Part shown: in pieces, positions 53,144 through 61,056 of the stretch
How the letters are laid out: each line of letters opens with the position of its first letter
Position numbering within the stretch: the stretch's first letter is position 1
NCBI RefSeq assembly: GCF_001854325.1
Contig: NZ_CP017755.1
Coordinates: 3,162,001 to 3,226,000, forward strand
Source: Cupriavidus malaysiensis
GTDB lineage: Bacteria; Pseudomonadota; Gammaproteobacteria; Burkholderiales; Burkholderiaceae
Reading direction: 5' to 3'
DNA: 64,000 nucleotides
Notes under the pieces: generated by a model
Databases searched by the model: none
What the model saw: only the letters and a program-made list of their open reading frames with translations
What the model was told of the DNA's origin: nothing
Translations under genes and position numbers: made by a program

Positions 53144-53342
53144 ACGCGTACCCCGCACCGCCGGCCACGGCGCCAGCCTCACGCGCGAAGAGGCCGACGT
53201 GATCCGCTTGCCCAAGCGCCATCCAGCCAAGAGCGGCAGCGCCGATTCCGGCCACGCCAGCCGCCAGATTGCCGCAGGCCCGACCGCGCTGACGGTCGGC
53301 GCCCGGCCCGAGTCATTTGCATTGCAAGGGGAAAACCAGAAC

Positions 53343-54212
53343 ATGACACCTGAACCCGACACCCGTCGCGGGGGCGCCGCTGCGCGCGCGCAGGCCACGC
53401 TGGCGCAGCGCGGCCCGTGGCGGATGGCCTGGCTGCTGGCCCTGGCCGCCTGCTGCCTGGCGGCGACGGTGCCGCACGCCCACGCCGGCGTGGTCGCCGA
53501 ACGAGTCAAGAGCCGGCACCAGGTGCGCGTGTGCATCTGGCCGGATTACTACGGCATCACCTACCGCGACCCGCGCACCCAGCAGCTGCGCGGCATCGAC
53601 ATCGACCTGTCGGCGGCGCTCGGCGCCGACCTCGGCGTCAAGGTGGCCTATGTCGACTCGTCCTTCGCCACGCTGATCGACGACGTGCGCGGCGACCGCT
53701 GCGACGTGGCCATGTTCGCCGTCGGCGTGCTGCCGCAGCGCCAGGCCGTGCTGCGCTTCAGCCAGCCCTACCTGCAGAGCGACATCTACGGCATCACCAT
53801 GCGCGCCAGCCGCATCGTGCGCAGCTGGGCCGATATCGACAAGCCCGGCGTCAACGTGGCGGTGCAGGCCGGCACCTTCATGGAACCGGTGATGCGCGCC
53901 AGCCTCAAGCAGGCCAACCTGGTGGTGCTGGCTCCGCCGCAGACGCGCGAACAGGAGTTGCAGGCCGGCCGTGTCGATGTCTTCATGACGGACTACCCTT
54001 ACAGCCGCCGCCTGCTCGATAATGCGGACTGGGCGCGGCTGGTCTCGCCGTCCCAACCCTTCCACCGCATACCCTACGCCTACGCCATGCGCCAAGACGA
54101 CGAGGAGTGGTACCGGACCATCAACGCCTTCGTCGAGCGCATCAAGCACGACGGCCGGCTGGAACAGGCTGCGCGCCGCCACGGGCTGACCGAGGTGCTG
54201 ATCCGCCAGTGA
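53343..54212 (+). CDS. Periplasmic solute-binding protein, amino-acid (SBP_bac_3) type
   Basis: A 289-residue exported binding protein. The signal peptide runs to about residue 48 (PHAHA). The mature part carries VRVCIWPDYYGITYRDPRT, LRGIDIDLSAALGADLGVKV and CDVAMFAVGVLPQR, as in family 3 binding proteins and periplasmic sensor domains. AAGGGGAAAA precedes ATG 53343. No permease or ATPase gene accompanies it. Instead its TGA overlaps the GTG of a large membrane sensor with a periplasmic Cache domain (GTGA, 54209-54212). This suggests it presents a ligand to that sensor rather than feeding a transporter; that is inference from coupling. Confidence 0.88.
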   Translation: MTPEPDTRRGGAAARAQATLAQRGPWRMAWLLALAACCLAATVPHAHAGVVAERVKSRHQVRVCIWPDYYGITYRDPRTQQLRGIDIDLSAALGADLGVKVAYVDSSFATLIDDVRGDRCDVAMFAVGVLPQRQAVLRFSQPYLQSDIYGITMRASRIVRSWADIDKPGVNVAVQAGTFMEPVMRASLKQANLVVLAPPQTREQELQAGRVDVFMTDYPYSRRLLDNADWARLVSPSQPFHRIPYAYAMRQDDEEWYRTINAFVERIKHDGRLEQAARRHGLTEVLIRQ

Positions 54213-57200
54213 AACCACCCGAGGCGCCGCCCGGCCGCGGCACCGGCCATCCGCCTGCCTGGCTCACCAGCACCATGGTGCTGTGGGCCGCGGCCGCCAT
54301 CGCCAGCCTGATGGTCGCCGCCGCCGCCGGCTTCGCCTGGTGGGAGCGCAGGAACGCCATCGACAACGAGCTCGACAACGTCGAGATGCTGGCGCGCGCG
54401 CTCGACGACCAGTCGAGCCGCGCGGTCGGCACGGCCGCCATCCTCGGCGACGCCTTCCGCGAAGACCTGGCCGCCTACGACAGCCCGGCCAGCCGCGAAC
54501 GCATCGACCTGCTGCTCACCCAGGCCATCGCCGGCACGCCCTCGGTGCGCAGCTTCTCGCTGGTCGCCGCCGACGGACTGATCCTGGCCAGCTCCAACCC
54601 GCAGGCGCGCGGCAAGCGCATCGATCCGGAGCGCCTGCCGCGCCTCGCGGACACCGACAACGCCGACGCGCTGCGGATCGGCAAGCCGGTGGCGGGCCGC
54701 GACCTGGCCGATTCCGAACTGGCCCGCCATCCCGACCCGGCCCTGCGCATGCTGCCGCTGAGCTTCGTGCCGCTGGTGCGGCACGTGGCCCTGCGCAGCG
54801 GCGGCGACGCCTACATGGTGATCGCGCTGAACACCGACTACCTGGCCAATACCTTCGGACTGATGCTGTCCGACGCCGGCCGCACCGCCGCGCTGCTGCA
54901 CTACGACGGCACGCTGCTGGCGGCCACCGAGGGCATCCAGGCGGCCCCCGGCGCCAACTTCTCGGCCAATCCGGTCTTCCGCGAGCTGCTGTCGCAGCGC
55001 GACCACGGCAGCCTGTCCGGCATCGGCCTGGACGGCGAGCCGGCCCTGCTCGCCTACCGCGCCTCGCGCCGCTGGCCGCTGGTGGTGATGGTCGAGCTGG
55101 GGCTCGACACAGCGCTGGCCGGCTGGCAGGGCCTGATGCACTGGGTGGCCATCGCGCTGGCCGCCGGGCTGGCCCTGCTCGGCCTGGTGGCGGGGGCGGC
55201 CTGGCGCAGCCTGCGCAGCAACGAACAGGTGCGCGCCGCCCTGTTCGCGCTGCACCGCGAGATCGCCGCCAGCGAGGCACGCAAGAGCGCCATCCTGGCC
55301 TCGGCCATGGACGGCATGGTCACGCTGGACGCGCGCGGCCACATCCTGGAGTTCAACCACGAGGCCGAACGCATCTTCGGCCACCGCGCGCAGGATGCGC
55401 TCGGGCGCTCGCTGGACGCCCTGGTGTTCCCGCCGGAATCGCGCGGCGCGCTCGACGGCGTGGCGCGCACGCTGCGCGGCGGCATCCACGCCCAGCACGC
55501 GGGACAGCGCTGGGAGCTGCCGGCCATGCGCGCCAACGGCGAGCGCTTTCCGCTCGAAGTCTCGGTGGTGCCGGTGGAGTCCGACGGCGAGAGCATCCTC
55601 TCCTGCACCCTGCGCGATATCTCCGAGGCCAAGCAGGCAGCCGAGGAGCGCGAGCAGCTGCTGGAGCGCTACCGCGAATCGTCGGCGAGCCTGCGCGTGC
55701 TCAAGCGCGCGCTGGACCAGCACGCCATCGTCAGCATCTACACACCCGAGGGCGTCATCGCCTACGCCAACCGCAAGCTGGCCGAAGTCAGCGGCTACCG
55801 GCGCGAGGAGCTGGTCGGCCAGGACCTGCGCCTGCTCGCGCCGAAGGGCCAGCGCGAACCGATCGAGCACGACCCGCTCGCCCTGGTCCGGGCCGCGCAG
55901 GCCTGGGCGGGGCAGCTGGTGCACCAGAAAAAGGACGGCACCCTGTACTGGGCCGCCTCCACCATCGTGCCGGACCTCGACGCGCACGGACGGCTGCGCC
56001 AGATCTTCCTGATCCAGACCGACATCAGCCGCCAGATCGCCGGCGAGCGCGCCATCGAGGCGGCGCGCCGCGCCGAGCTGGAACTGGGGGCGGGCATCCA
56101 GCGCGCCCTGCTCACGCGCGACCTGCCGCCGGCCGTGCTCGACTGCTTCCTGTCTGGCTTCAATACCGCCTCGCAGGGCATCAACGGGGATTTCTTCGAC
56201 CTGTTCCAGTTCAGCGAGGGCTGCTTCGACATCCTGGTCGGCGACGCCATGGGCAAGGGCGTGCCGGCCGCGCTGCTGGGCGCCGGCCTGAAGATGCAGT
56301 TCGCGCGCTCGCTGGCCGAACTGGTCACCCGCGGCGGGCCGGCCGACCGTGCCCCCCAGGCCGTGCCGGCGATCGCGGCCGGCGCCGCGCGCGGCAACCG
56401 GCGCGCGCCGCCGCAGCCGGCCGAGATCATCGCCCACGTGCAGCGGGCCATGCACCGGCAGCTGGAAGAGCTCGAGAGCTTCGTCACCGTGTGCTACCTG
56501 CGCATCGACCGCAACCGCAACACCCTGACCTGGGTCGGCTGCGGCCACGAGGAGACGCTGCTGCTCGGCGCCGACGGCAGCCACCGCTTCCTGGCCAACC
56601 AGCATCCGCCGCTGGGCGTGCTCGAGAGCGCCGACATCGAGCAGTCCGAGGTGGCGCTCGGTGCCGGGCAGACCGTGGTGCTGTATTCCGACGGCGTGAC
56701 CGACGCGGTGGGCACCGATGGCGAGCGTTTCGGCCTGCCGCGCATGACCGACACGCTGCACCGGCTGCTGGGCACGCACCAGCGCCCCGGCACCATCGCG
56801 CGCGGCATGCAGCACGTGATGCAAGCCTACACGGCGGACGGCAGGATCGCCGACGACATGACCATGCTGGTGCTGCAGACCCCGGCCGAGGCGGCCGGCG
56901 CGCGCGAATGGCGCTTCGAGATGCCGCGCGCGATGACGCAGCTCAAGGCCCTGCACACCTTCGTCGAGGCCCATGGGCGCGACGGCGGGCTCGACGAAGT
57001 GCAGGCCAGCGCCCTGGCCCTGGCCGCGGTGGAACTGGCCAGCAACGCGGTCCGGCACGGCGGCCACGCCGAAGACGGCGGCCCGCTGGAGTTCATCTTC
57101 CGCGCCGCGCCCGACGCCTGCCAGCTCGAACTGTTCTACACCGGCACGCCGTTCTCGCCGCCGCGCACGCTGGCACCGGACTTCAGCGGCGGCTCCGAAG

Positions 57201-57328
57201 GCGGCTTCGGCCTCTTCATCATCCGCGAAAGCTGCGACGCCGTGCGCTACGGCCACGCCGACGGCGTCAACCATGCCACCCTGGTCAAGCGCCTGCACGC
57301 GGCGCTGGCCGCCAGCGCGGGCGGCTGA
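54209..57328 (+). CDS. Membrane sensor: Cache-PAS-PAS-PP2C phosphatase-RsbW-like kinase
   Basis: A 1,039-residue protein. Transmembrane helix 1 (about 18-42), double-Cache periplasmic domain (to about 300), helix 2 (about 308-330), two PAS domains (about 360-480 and 500-620), then a SpoIIE/RsbU-type PP2C domain (about 640-885: GINGDFFDLF, GDAMGKGVPAALLG, YSDGVTDAVG, DDMTMLVL) and a C-terminal GHKL kinase domain (VELASNAVRHGG near 940, GGFGLFIIRES near 997). It can in principle both dephosphorylate and phosphorylate a STAS protein; the STAS gene at 51910 is the obvious partner. GTG 54209 overlaps the binding-protein stop. Three glycosyltransferase genes follow. Confidence 0.93.
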   Translation: MKPPEAPPGRGTGHPPAWLTSTMVLWAAAAIASLMVAAAAGFAWWERRNAIDNELDNVEMLARALDDQSSRAVGTAAILGDAFREDLAAYDSPASRERIDLLLTQAIAGTPSVRSFSLVAADGLILASSNPQARGKRIDPERLPRLADTDNADALRIGKPVAGRDLADSELARHPDPALRMLPLSFVPLVRHVALRSGGDAYMVIALNTDYLANTFGLMLSDAGRTAALLHYDGTLLAATEGIQAAPGANFSANPVFRELLSQRDHGSLSGIGLDGEPALLAYRASRRWPLVVMVELGLDTALAGWQGLMHWVAIALAAGLALLGLVAGAAWRSLRSNEQVRAALFALHREIAASEARKSAILASAMDGMVTLDARGHILEFNHEAERIFGHRAQDALGRSLDALVFPPESRGALDGVARTLRGGIHAQHAGQRWELPAMRANGERFPLEVSVVPVESDGESILSCTLRDISEAKQAAEEREQLLERYRESSASLRVLKRALDQHAIVSIYTPEGVIAYANRKLAEVSGYRREELVGQDLRLLAPKGQREPIEHDPLALVRAAQAWAGQLVHQKKDGTLYWAASTIVPDLDAHGRLRQIFLIQTDISRQIAGERAIEAARRAELELGAGIQRALLTRDLPPAVLDCFLSGFNTASQGINGDFFDLFQFSEGCFDILVGDAMGKGVPAALLGAGLKMQFARSLAELVTRGGPADRAPQAVPAIAAGAARGNRRAPPQPAEIIAHVQRAMHRQLEELESFVTVCYLRIDRNRNTLTWVGCGHEETLLLGADGSHRFLANQHPPLGVLESADIEQSEVALGAGQTVVLYSDGVTDAVGTDGERFGLPRMTDTLHRLLGTHQRPGTIARGMQHVMQAYTADGRIADDMTMLVLQTPAEAAGAREWRFEMPRAMTQLKALHTFVEAHGRDGGLDEVQASALALAAVELASNAVRHGGHAEDGGPLEFIFRAAPDACQLELFYTGTPFSPPRTLAPDFSGGSEGGFGLFIIRESCDAVRYGHADGVNHATLVKRLHAALAASAGG

Positions 57329-57442
57329 GGCCGGCGCGGCCGCGCGCCCGATCCTGGCGGGCCACCGCGGTTTTGCAATCGTGTAACCATCCCGGCGCCG
57401 CTCCGCGGTGCAATGGCATCCAGAACAACATGCTGGATGTCC

Positions 57443-58489
57443 ATGATGGCCACGCCTCTCCTCTACATCCTCCCCAGCGGTGAGCTATCCGGCACCGAGC
57501 GGATGGCCATCCGCACGCTGCAGCACCTCGCCGACAGCTTCGACGGCGTGATCGTGGCGCCGCCGGGACCGGTGCATGCGCACGCCAGCCAGTGCGGGCT
57601 GCGCAGCGAGAGCTTCCGGTCGAGCGCCGGCCTGGCGCGCCTGCTGTGGCGCGCCGCGCGCCGCGAGCCCGAGCTCGCGGTGGCCTCGCTCGACCTGTCG
57701 CAGGCCTTCCTGGTGGTGCTGGCGCAGGCCCTGGGGCGCGCGCGCGTGCGCCACCTGCACATCGTGCGCGGGGGCAGCGACGAACGCCTCAGCTACGGCT
57801 ACAAGCGCCTGCTGCAGCCGTTCCCGGTGGCTTTCGTCGCGGTCTCCGACTTCGTGCGCGAACGGCTGGTCGCGCACGGGGTGGACGCCGCGCGCATCAG
57901 CGTGGTGGAGAACTTCATCGAGCCGTCGGCGGTGGCCTGGCGCCCGGTGTTCCGCGAGGCCGGCGTGCGGCGCGTACTGATGCTGAGCCGGCTCGACCGC
58001 ATCAAGCGCGCGGGCCTGCTGCTGCAGGCGGTGCGCAGCCATCCGGCCCTGGGCGCCATGCAATTCGACCTGTACGGCAGCGGTGAACAGGAAGCGGAAC
58101 TGCGCGCGGCCGCGGCCGGGCTGCCCAATGTCACGCTGCACGGCTTCCGTGCCGACGCGGCCGGCCAGCTGCGCAGCTCGGACCTGCTGGTCCACACCTG
58201 CGCCGAGGAGCCGTTCGGCCTGGTGGTGCTGGAAGCCTTTGCCGCCGGCGTGCCGGTGCTGGTGCCCAATGCCGGCGGTGCCGGCGGCCTGGTGCGGCAC
58301 GGCGAGACCGGCTTCCACTATGCGGCCAACGATCCCGACGCGCTTGCCGACGCGCTGCAGGCACTGCAGTCGGCCCCGGCCGCGCTGCTCAACGCGGTGG
58401 TGGCCAATGCCCGCGCCGAACTGTCGGACCGTTTCCACCCGGCCCGGCTGGCGCAGCGCTACCGCGACCTGCTGCAGCCGCGCGGCTGA
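57443..58489 (+). CDS. Glycosyltransferase family 4
   Basis: A 348-residue GT-B enzyme of the WaaG/RfaG-like GT4 group, with SGELSGTERMA near the N-terminus (acceptor side), VRRVLMLSRLDRIKRAGLLL at the domain junction, and the nucleotide-sugar motif EEPFGLVVLEAFAAG (E-x7-E). It transfers a sugar from an NDP-sugar to a lipid or glycan acceptor at the inner leaflet. The start at 57443 is preferred from family N-termini; ATG 57413 is an alternative. It follows the partner-switch sensor by 114 nt. Confidence 0.9.
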   Translation: MMATPLLYILPSGELSGTERMAIRTLQHLADSFDGVIVAPPGPVHAHASQCGLRSESFRSSAGLARLLWRAARREPELAVASLDLSQAFLVVLAQALGRARVRHLHIVRGGSDERLSYGYKRLLQPFPVAFVAVSDFVRERLVAHGVDAARISVVENFIEPSAVAWRPVFREAGVRRVLMLSRLDRIKRAGLLLQAVRSHPALGAMQFDLYGSGEQEAELRAAAAGLPNVTLHGFRADAAGQLRSSDLLVHTCAEEPFGLVVLEAFAAGVPVLVPNAGGAGGLVRHGETGFHYAANDPDALADALQALQSAPAALLNAVVANARAELSDRFHPARLAQRYRDLLQPRG

Positions 58490-58546
58490 ACCCGCGCCGT
58501 ACCGACGCACACCGACACAGACTGGACCGACCAAGCGGAGCCGACC

Positions 58547-59614
58547 ATGCCGAATCCTCCCCTGCACCACACCCGCGACAGCCTGTACGGAACGGCCGGC
58601 CACCCCGGCTGCACGACCGCCCCCGACATCTCGGTGGTGGTGATCGGACACGACGACGGGGCCCGCCTGCGGCGCTGCCTCGACAGCGTGCACGGCGCCG
58701 ACTGGCGCGGCCTGGCCTACGAGCTGATCTACGTCGAGGCCGGTCCGGTCGGTGGCAGCCCGGCCCAGGGCATCCGCCCCGGCAGCGCGGCCGGCCGCAA
58801 TGCGGGCTGGCGGAGCGCGCACGCCACCGCGGTGCTGTTCCTCGACGGCGATACCCTGCTCGCCCCCGCCTTCCCCCGGCTGGCGCTGGCCGCGCTGCGG
58901 CGCGGACGCTACGCCGCCGTATGGGGCGACGGGCACGAGGCGGCCTCCGGCCGGGCCGCCGATCGCGGCGCCAACGCCCTGTTCCGCCTCGACGCGCTAA
59001 TCGAGGCCGGCGGCTTCGACGACAGCCTGGACACCGGCGCGGGACCGGAGCTGTGCCGCCAGCTGCGCGCCACGGGCTGGCGCATCCTCCTGCTGGACGC
59101 ACCCGCGACCCCGCACGAGGTTGCCGTCCCCCGCACCGTCCCCCCCGTCAGCCAGGCCCGGTGCGGCACCACGCGCGCAGGCCGGGCGCAGGCCAAGGTC
59201 CCGGCGCACTGCCGCCAGCGCGACAACGCGCAGCAGCTGCGCGACATCCACCGCAACCTGCTGCATGGCGCCGCCATCGCGGCGCTGCCCCTGGTACTGG
59301 CCGCCGCCCTGGCGGCGGGGCCGGCGGCCAGCGCGGCCGTGGCCGGCGCGGCGCTGCTGGCCATGCTGCGCGCGGCCATGCACAGGTGCCTGGTGGACGG
59401 CAACGAACGCTCCGCCGCGCTTCACCTCGTGCACTCGCCCCTGCGGAAGCTGCCGATCCCGTGGCACCGGCTGCGCAGCGGCTGGCCGGCGCGGCACGGC
59501 GGTGCTCCCGCGCTGACCGACTACACGCTGCGGGCGTACGACGCTTCCCTGCACGCGCACCCCGGCATCACCTTCGCCGCGCGGCGCCGCGCCGGGCAGG
59601 GAGAGCCGCGATGA
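58547..59614 (+). CDS. Glycosyltransferase family 2 with C-terminal membrane segment
   Basis: A 355-residue GT-A enzyme. DISVVVIGHDDGARLRRCLD is the nucleotide-binding start, AAGRNAGW and VLFLDGDTLL (DxD) follow, and a hydrophobic pair of helices (about 240-275) may anchor it in the membrane. The catalytic half is compact. It lies 57 nt after the GT4 gene and overlaps the next GT2 gene by 4 nt (ATGA at 59611). Sugar and acceptor are unknown. Confidence 0.86.
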   Translation: MPNPPLHHTRDSLYGTAGHPGCTTAPDISVVVIGHDDGARLRRCLDSVHGADWRGLAYELIYVEAGPVGGSPAQGIRPGSAAGRNAGWRSAHATAVLFLDGDTLLAPAFPRLALAALRRGRYAAVWGDGHEAASGRAADRGANALFRLDALIEAGGFDDSLDTGAGPELCRQLRATGWRILLLDAPATPHEVAVPRTVPPVSQARCGTTRAGRAQAKVPAHCRQRDNAQQLRDIHRNLLHGAAIAALPLVLAAALAAGPAASAAVAGAALLAMLRAAMHRCLVDGNERSAALHLVHSPLRKLPIPWHRLRSGWPARHGGAPALTDYTLRAYDASLHAHPGITFAARRRAGQGEPR

Positions 59615-60717
59615 GACCGGGCACCTTGCTGCGGCTGGCCGAGGGCCGGCGCGCGCCCGCTGCGCCCGCCGGGAGACCCGCCATGCCGACTGAAACCTCG
59701 TACTACCAGTCCAACGGCCCGTCCCGCGACACGCGCCGCCACAAGCCCCGCGCGCCGGCACACGGCCTGGCGATCCTGGTCGTCACCCGCAACTCGGCGC
59801 ACGGCATCCTGCGCCTGCTGGACGGCCTGCGCCCCGGCGTGCGGCCGGCCGACTGGCAGCTCATCGTGGTCGACAACGCCTCGCGCGACGGCAGCGCCGA
59901 GCTGGTCGCCGCGCAGCACCCCTGGGTCACGCTGGTGCGCAGCCCGCGCGACCTCGGCTTCGCCGGCGCGGTCAACCTCGCCGCCAGCCGCGCCGATGCG
60001 CACATCCTGCTGCTGCTCGATCCCCGCGTATCGGCCACGCCGGCCTGCATCGCGCAAGGCCTGCAGCGCATGTGGTCGGAACCGGGCGTCGGCATCGCCG
60101 GCGGGCGCCTGCTGGGTGACGACGGCAGCGACCGGCCCTCGGCCCGGCGCTTCCCCTCGCTGCTCAACGAAGCGCTGGCGCTGAGCGGCCTGGCGGCGCG
60201 CTTCCCGCGCTCGCGCCTGTGCGGCCGCGCGGACCGCACCTGCTGCGATCCCGCCGTGCCCGCCGAAGTCGACTGGGTGCCGGGCGCCTTCGCCTTCGTG
60301 CGCACGACACTGTTCGCGGCGCTCGGCGGCTTCGACCTGCGCTTCTTCCGCTACTACGAAGAGGTGGACCTGTGCCGTCGCGCGCGCGGCCACGGTTACA
60401 CGGTGCAGTACTGGCCGGAACTGCGCGTGCGCCATGCCGGCGGTGACCTCCCCGGCGCCGGCGCCCAGCTCACGCCGTGGCACATGCGCAGCGCACTGCT
60501 GTATCACCGCAAGCACCACGGCTGGCTGACGGCCTGGGCCAGCAACCGGCTCGCATCCGCCTGGCACGGCCTGCGCGCGCTGCGCCACTGGCGCTTCGCC
60601 AAGGCCGGCGGCGCGCGCGGCGACAAGTACCGGCAGTCGCGCCAGCACGTGGCGCAGCTGCGCCGCGCCTGGCACGACACCATGGGCGGGCGCGTCTCGC
60701 CGCCCACGCCGTGGTGA
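59611..60717 (+). CDS. Glycosyltransferase family 2, rhamnosyltransferase-like (WbbL type)
   Basis: A 368-residue GT2 enzyme. LAILVVTRNSAHGILRLLDG starts the catalytic domain. Other marks are VDNASRDGSAELV, DLGFAGAVNLAASRADA, LLLLDP in the DxD position, WVPGAFAFVRTTLF, and FFRYYEEVDLCRRARGHGY, the typical acceptor-side acidic motif of WbbL-like rhamnosyltransferases. AGGGAGA precedes ATG 59611, which overlaps the stop of the previous gene. Together the three transferases look like a short glycan-assembly set, but no polymerase, flippase or polysaccharide export gene is in view. Confidence 0.9.
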   Translation: MRPGTLLRLAEGRRAPAAPAGRPAMPTETSYYQSNGPSRDTRRHKPRAPAHGLAILVVTRNSAHGILRLLDGLRPGVRPADWQLIVVDNASRDGSAELVAAQHPWVTLVRSPRDLGFAGAVNLAASRADAHILLLLDPRVSATPACIAQGLQRMWSEPGVGIAGGRLLGDDGSDRPSARRFPSLLNEALALSGLAARFPRSRLCGRADRTCCDPAVPAEVDWVPGAFAFVRTTLFAALGGFDLRFFRYYEEVDLCRRARGHGYTVQYWPELRVRHAGGDLPGAGAQLTPWHMRSALLYHRKHHGWLTAWASNRLASAWHGLRALRHWRFAKAGGARGDKYRQSRQHVAQLRRAWHDTMGGRVSPPTPW

Positions 60718-60807
60718 GGCGCCCCGCCCCGCCCAGGCCAAGGCCAAGGCCGGCCCCCGGCGCGCGCCCGCGCCGGTAGCACCGCGCGCCGGATCCCCGT
60801 GCCGGGC

Positions 60808-60821
60808 TTGATCTTCATCAA
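60808..60821. promoter_or_regulatory. Perfect FNR/Anr-type box before the diguanylate cyclase
   Basis: TTGATCTTCATCAA is an exact match to TTGAT-N4-ATCAA. It lies directly before AGGAGG (60823-60828) and the GTG of a small upstream ORF, 236 nt before the cyclase start. At this position it could repress or activate the cyclase transcript. Confidence 0.6.
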
Positions 60822-60835
60822 CAGGAGGCGGGAAA

Positions 60836-61039
60836 GTGGAGCCGAGCCGTCAACGCGCCGGGGCCGATATCGGTTCTCCTGGCAGGCGCCGCAATCGTCC
60901 ACCGCCCCGGAACGTGCGGACGCCTGGAATACGGCCCCGGCGGGGTGATGACAGCGACAGCACCGCACGTGCCGCCTGCGTGCCATCTGCGTGCCATCTA
61001 CGTGCCACCTGCGTGCCGCTCGCCAGCCCCTGTCACTGA
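60836..61039 (+). CDS. Upstream ORF (leader peptide candidate) of the diguanylate cyclase
   Basis: A 67-codon frame starting GTG with a perfect AGGAGG 7 nt upstream, far stronger than the ribosome site of the following cyclase. It ends in TGA 17 nt before the cyclase ATG. The product is Arg/Pro-rich then Cys-containing (ACVPSACHLRATCVP), its tail being encoded by an 11-bp repeat. No family is recognised. It may couple or gate translation of the cyclase. Confidence 0.45.
   Translation: MEPSRQRAGADIGSPGRRRNRPPPRNVRTPGIRPRRGDDSDSTARAACVPSACHLRATCVPLASPCH
60965..61019. repeat. 11-bp minisatellite (x5) in the diguanylate cyclase leader
   Basis: Five units of the type CTGCGTGCCAT: 60965, 60976, 60987, 60998 and 61009; units 2 and 3 are identical. 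The unit length is not a multiple of three, so unit gain or loss shifts the upstream ORF's frame. Confidence 0.9.
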
Positions 61040-61056
61040 TAAGTAAAAAGAAAAGC

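Noticed and set aside
54080..57298. Minus-strand open frame of 1,072 codons opposite the PP2C/kinase sensor
   Set aside because: Shadow of a gene with intact PP2C and GHKL motifs.
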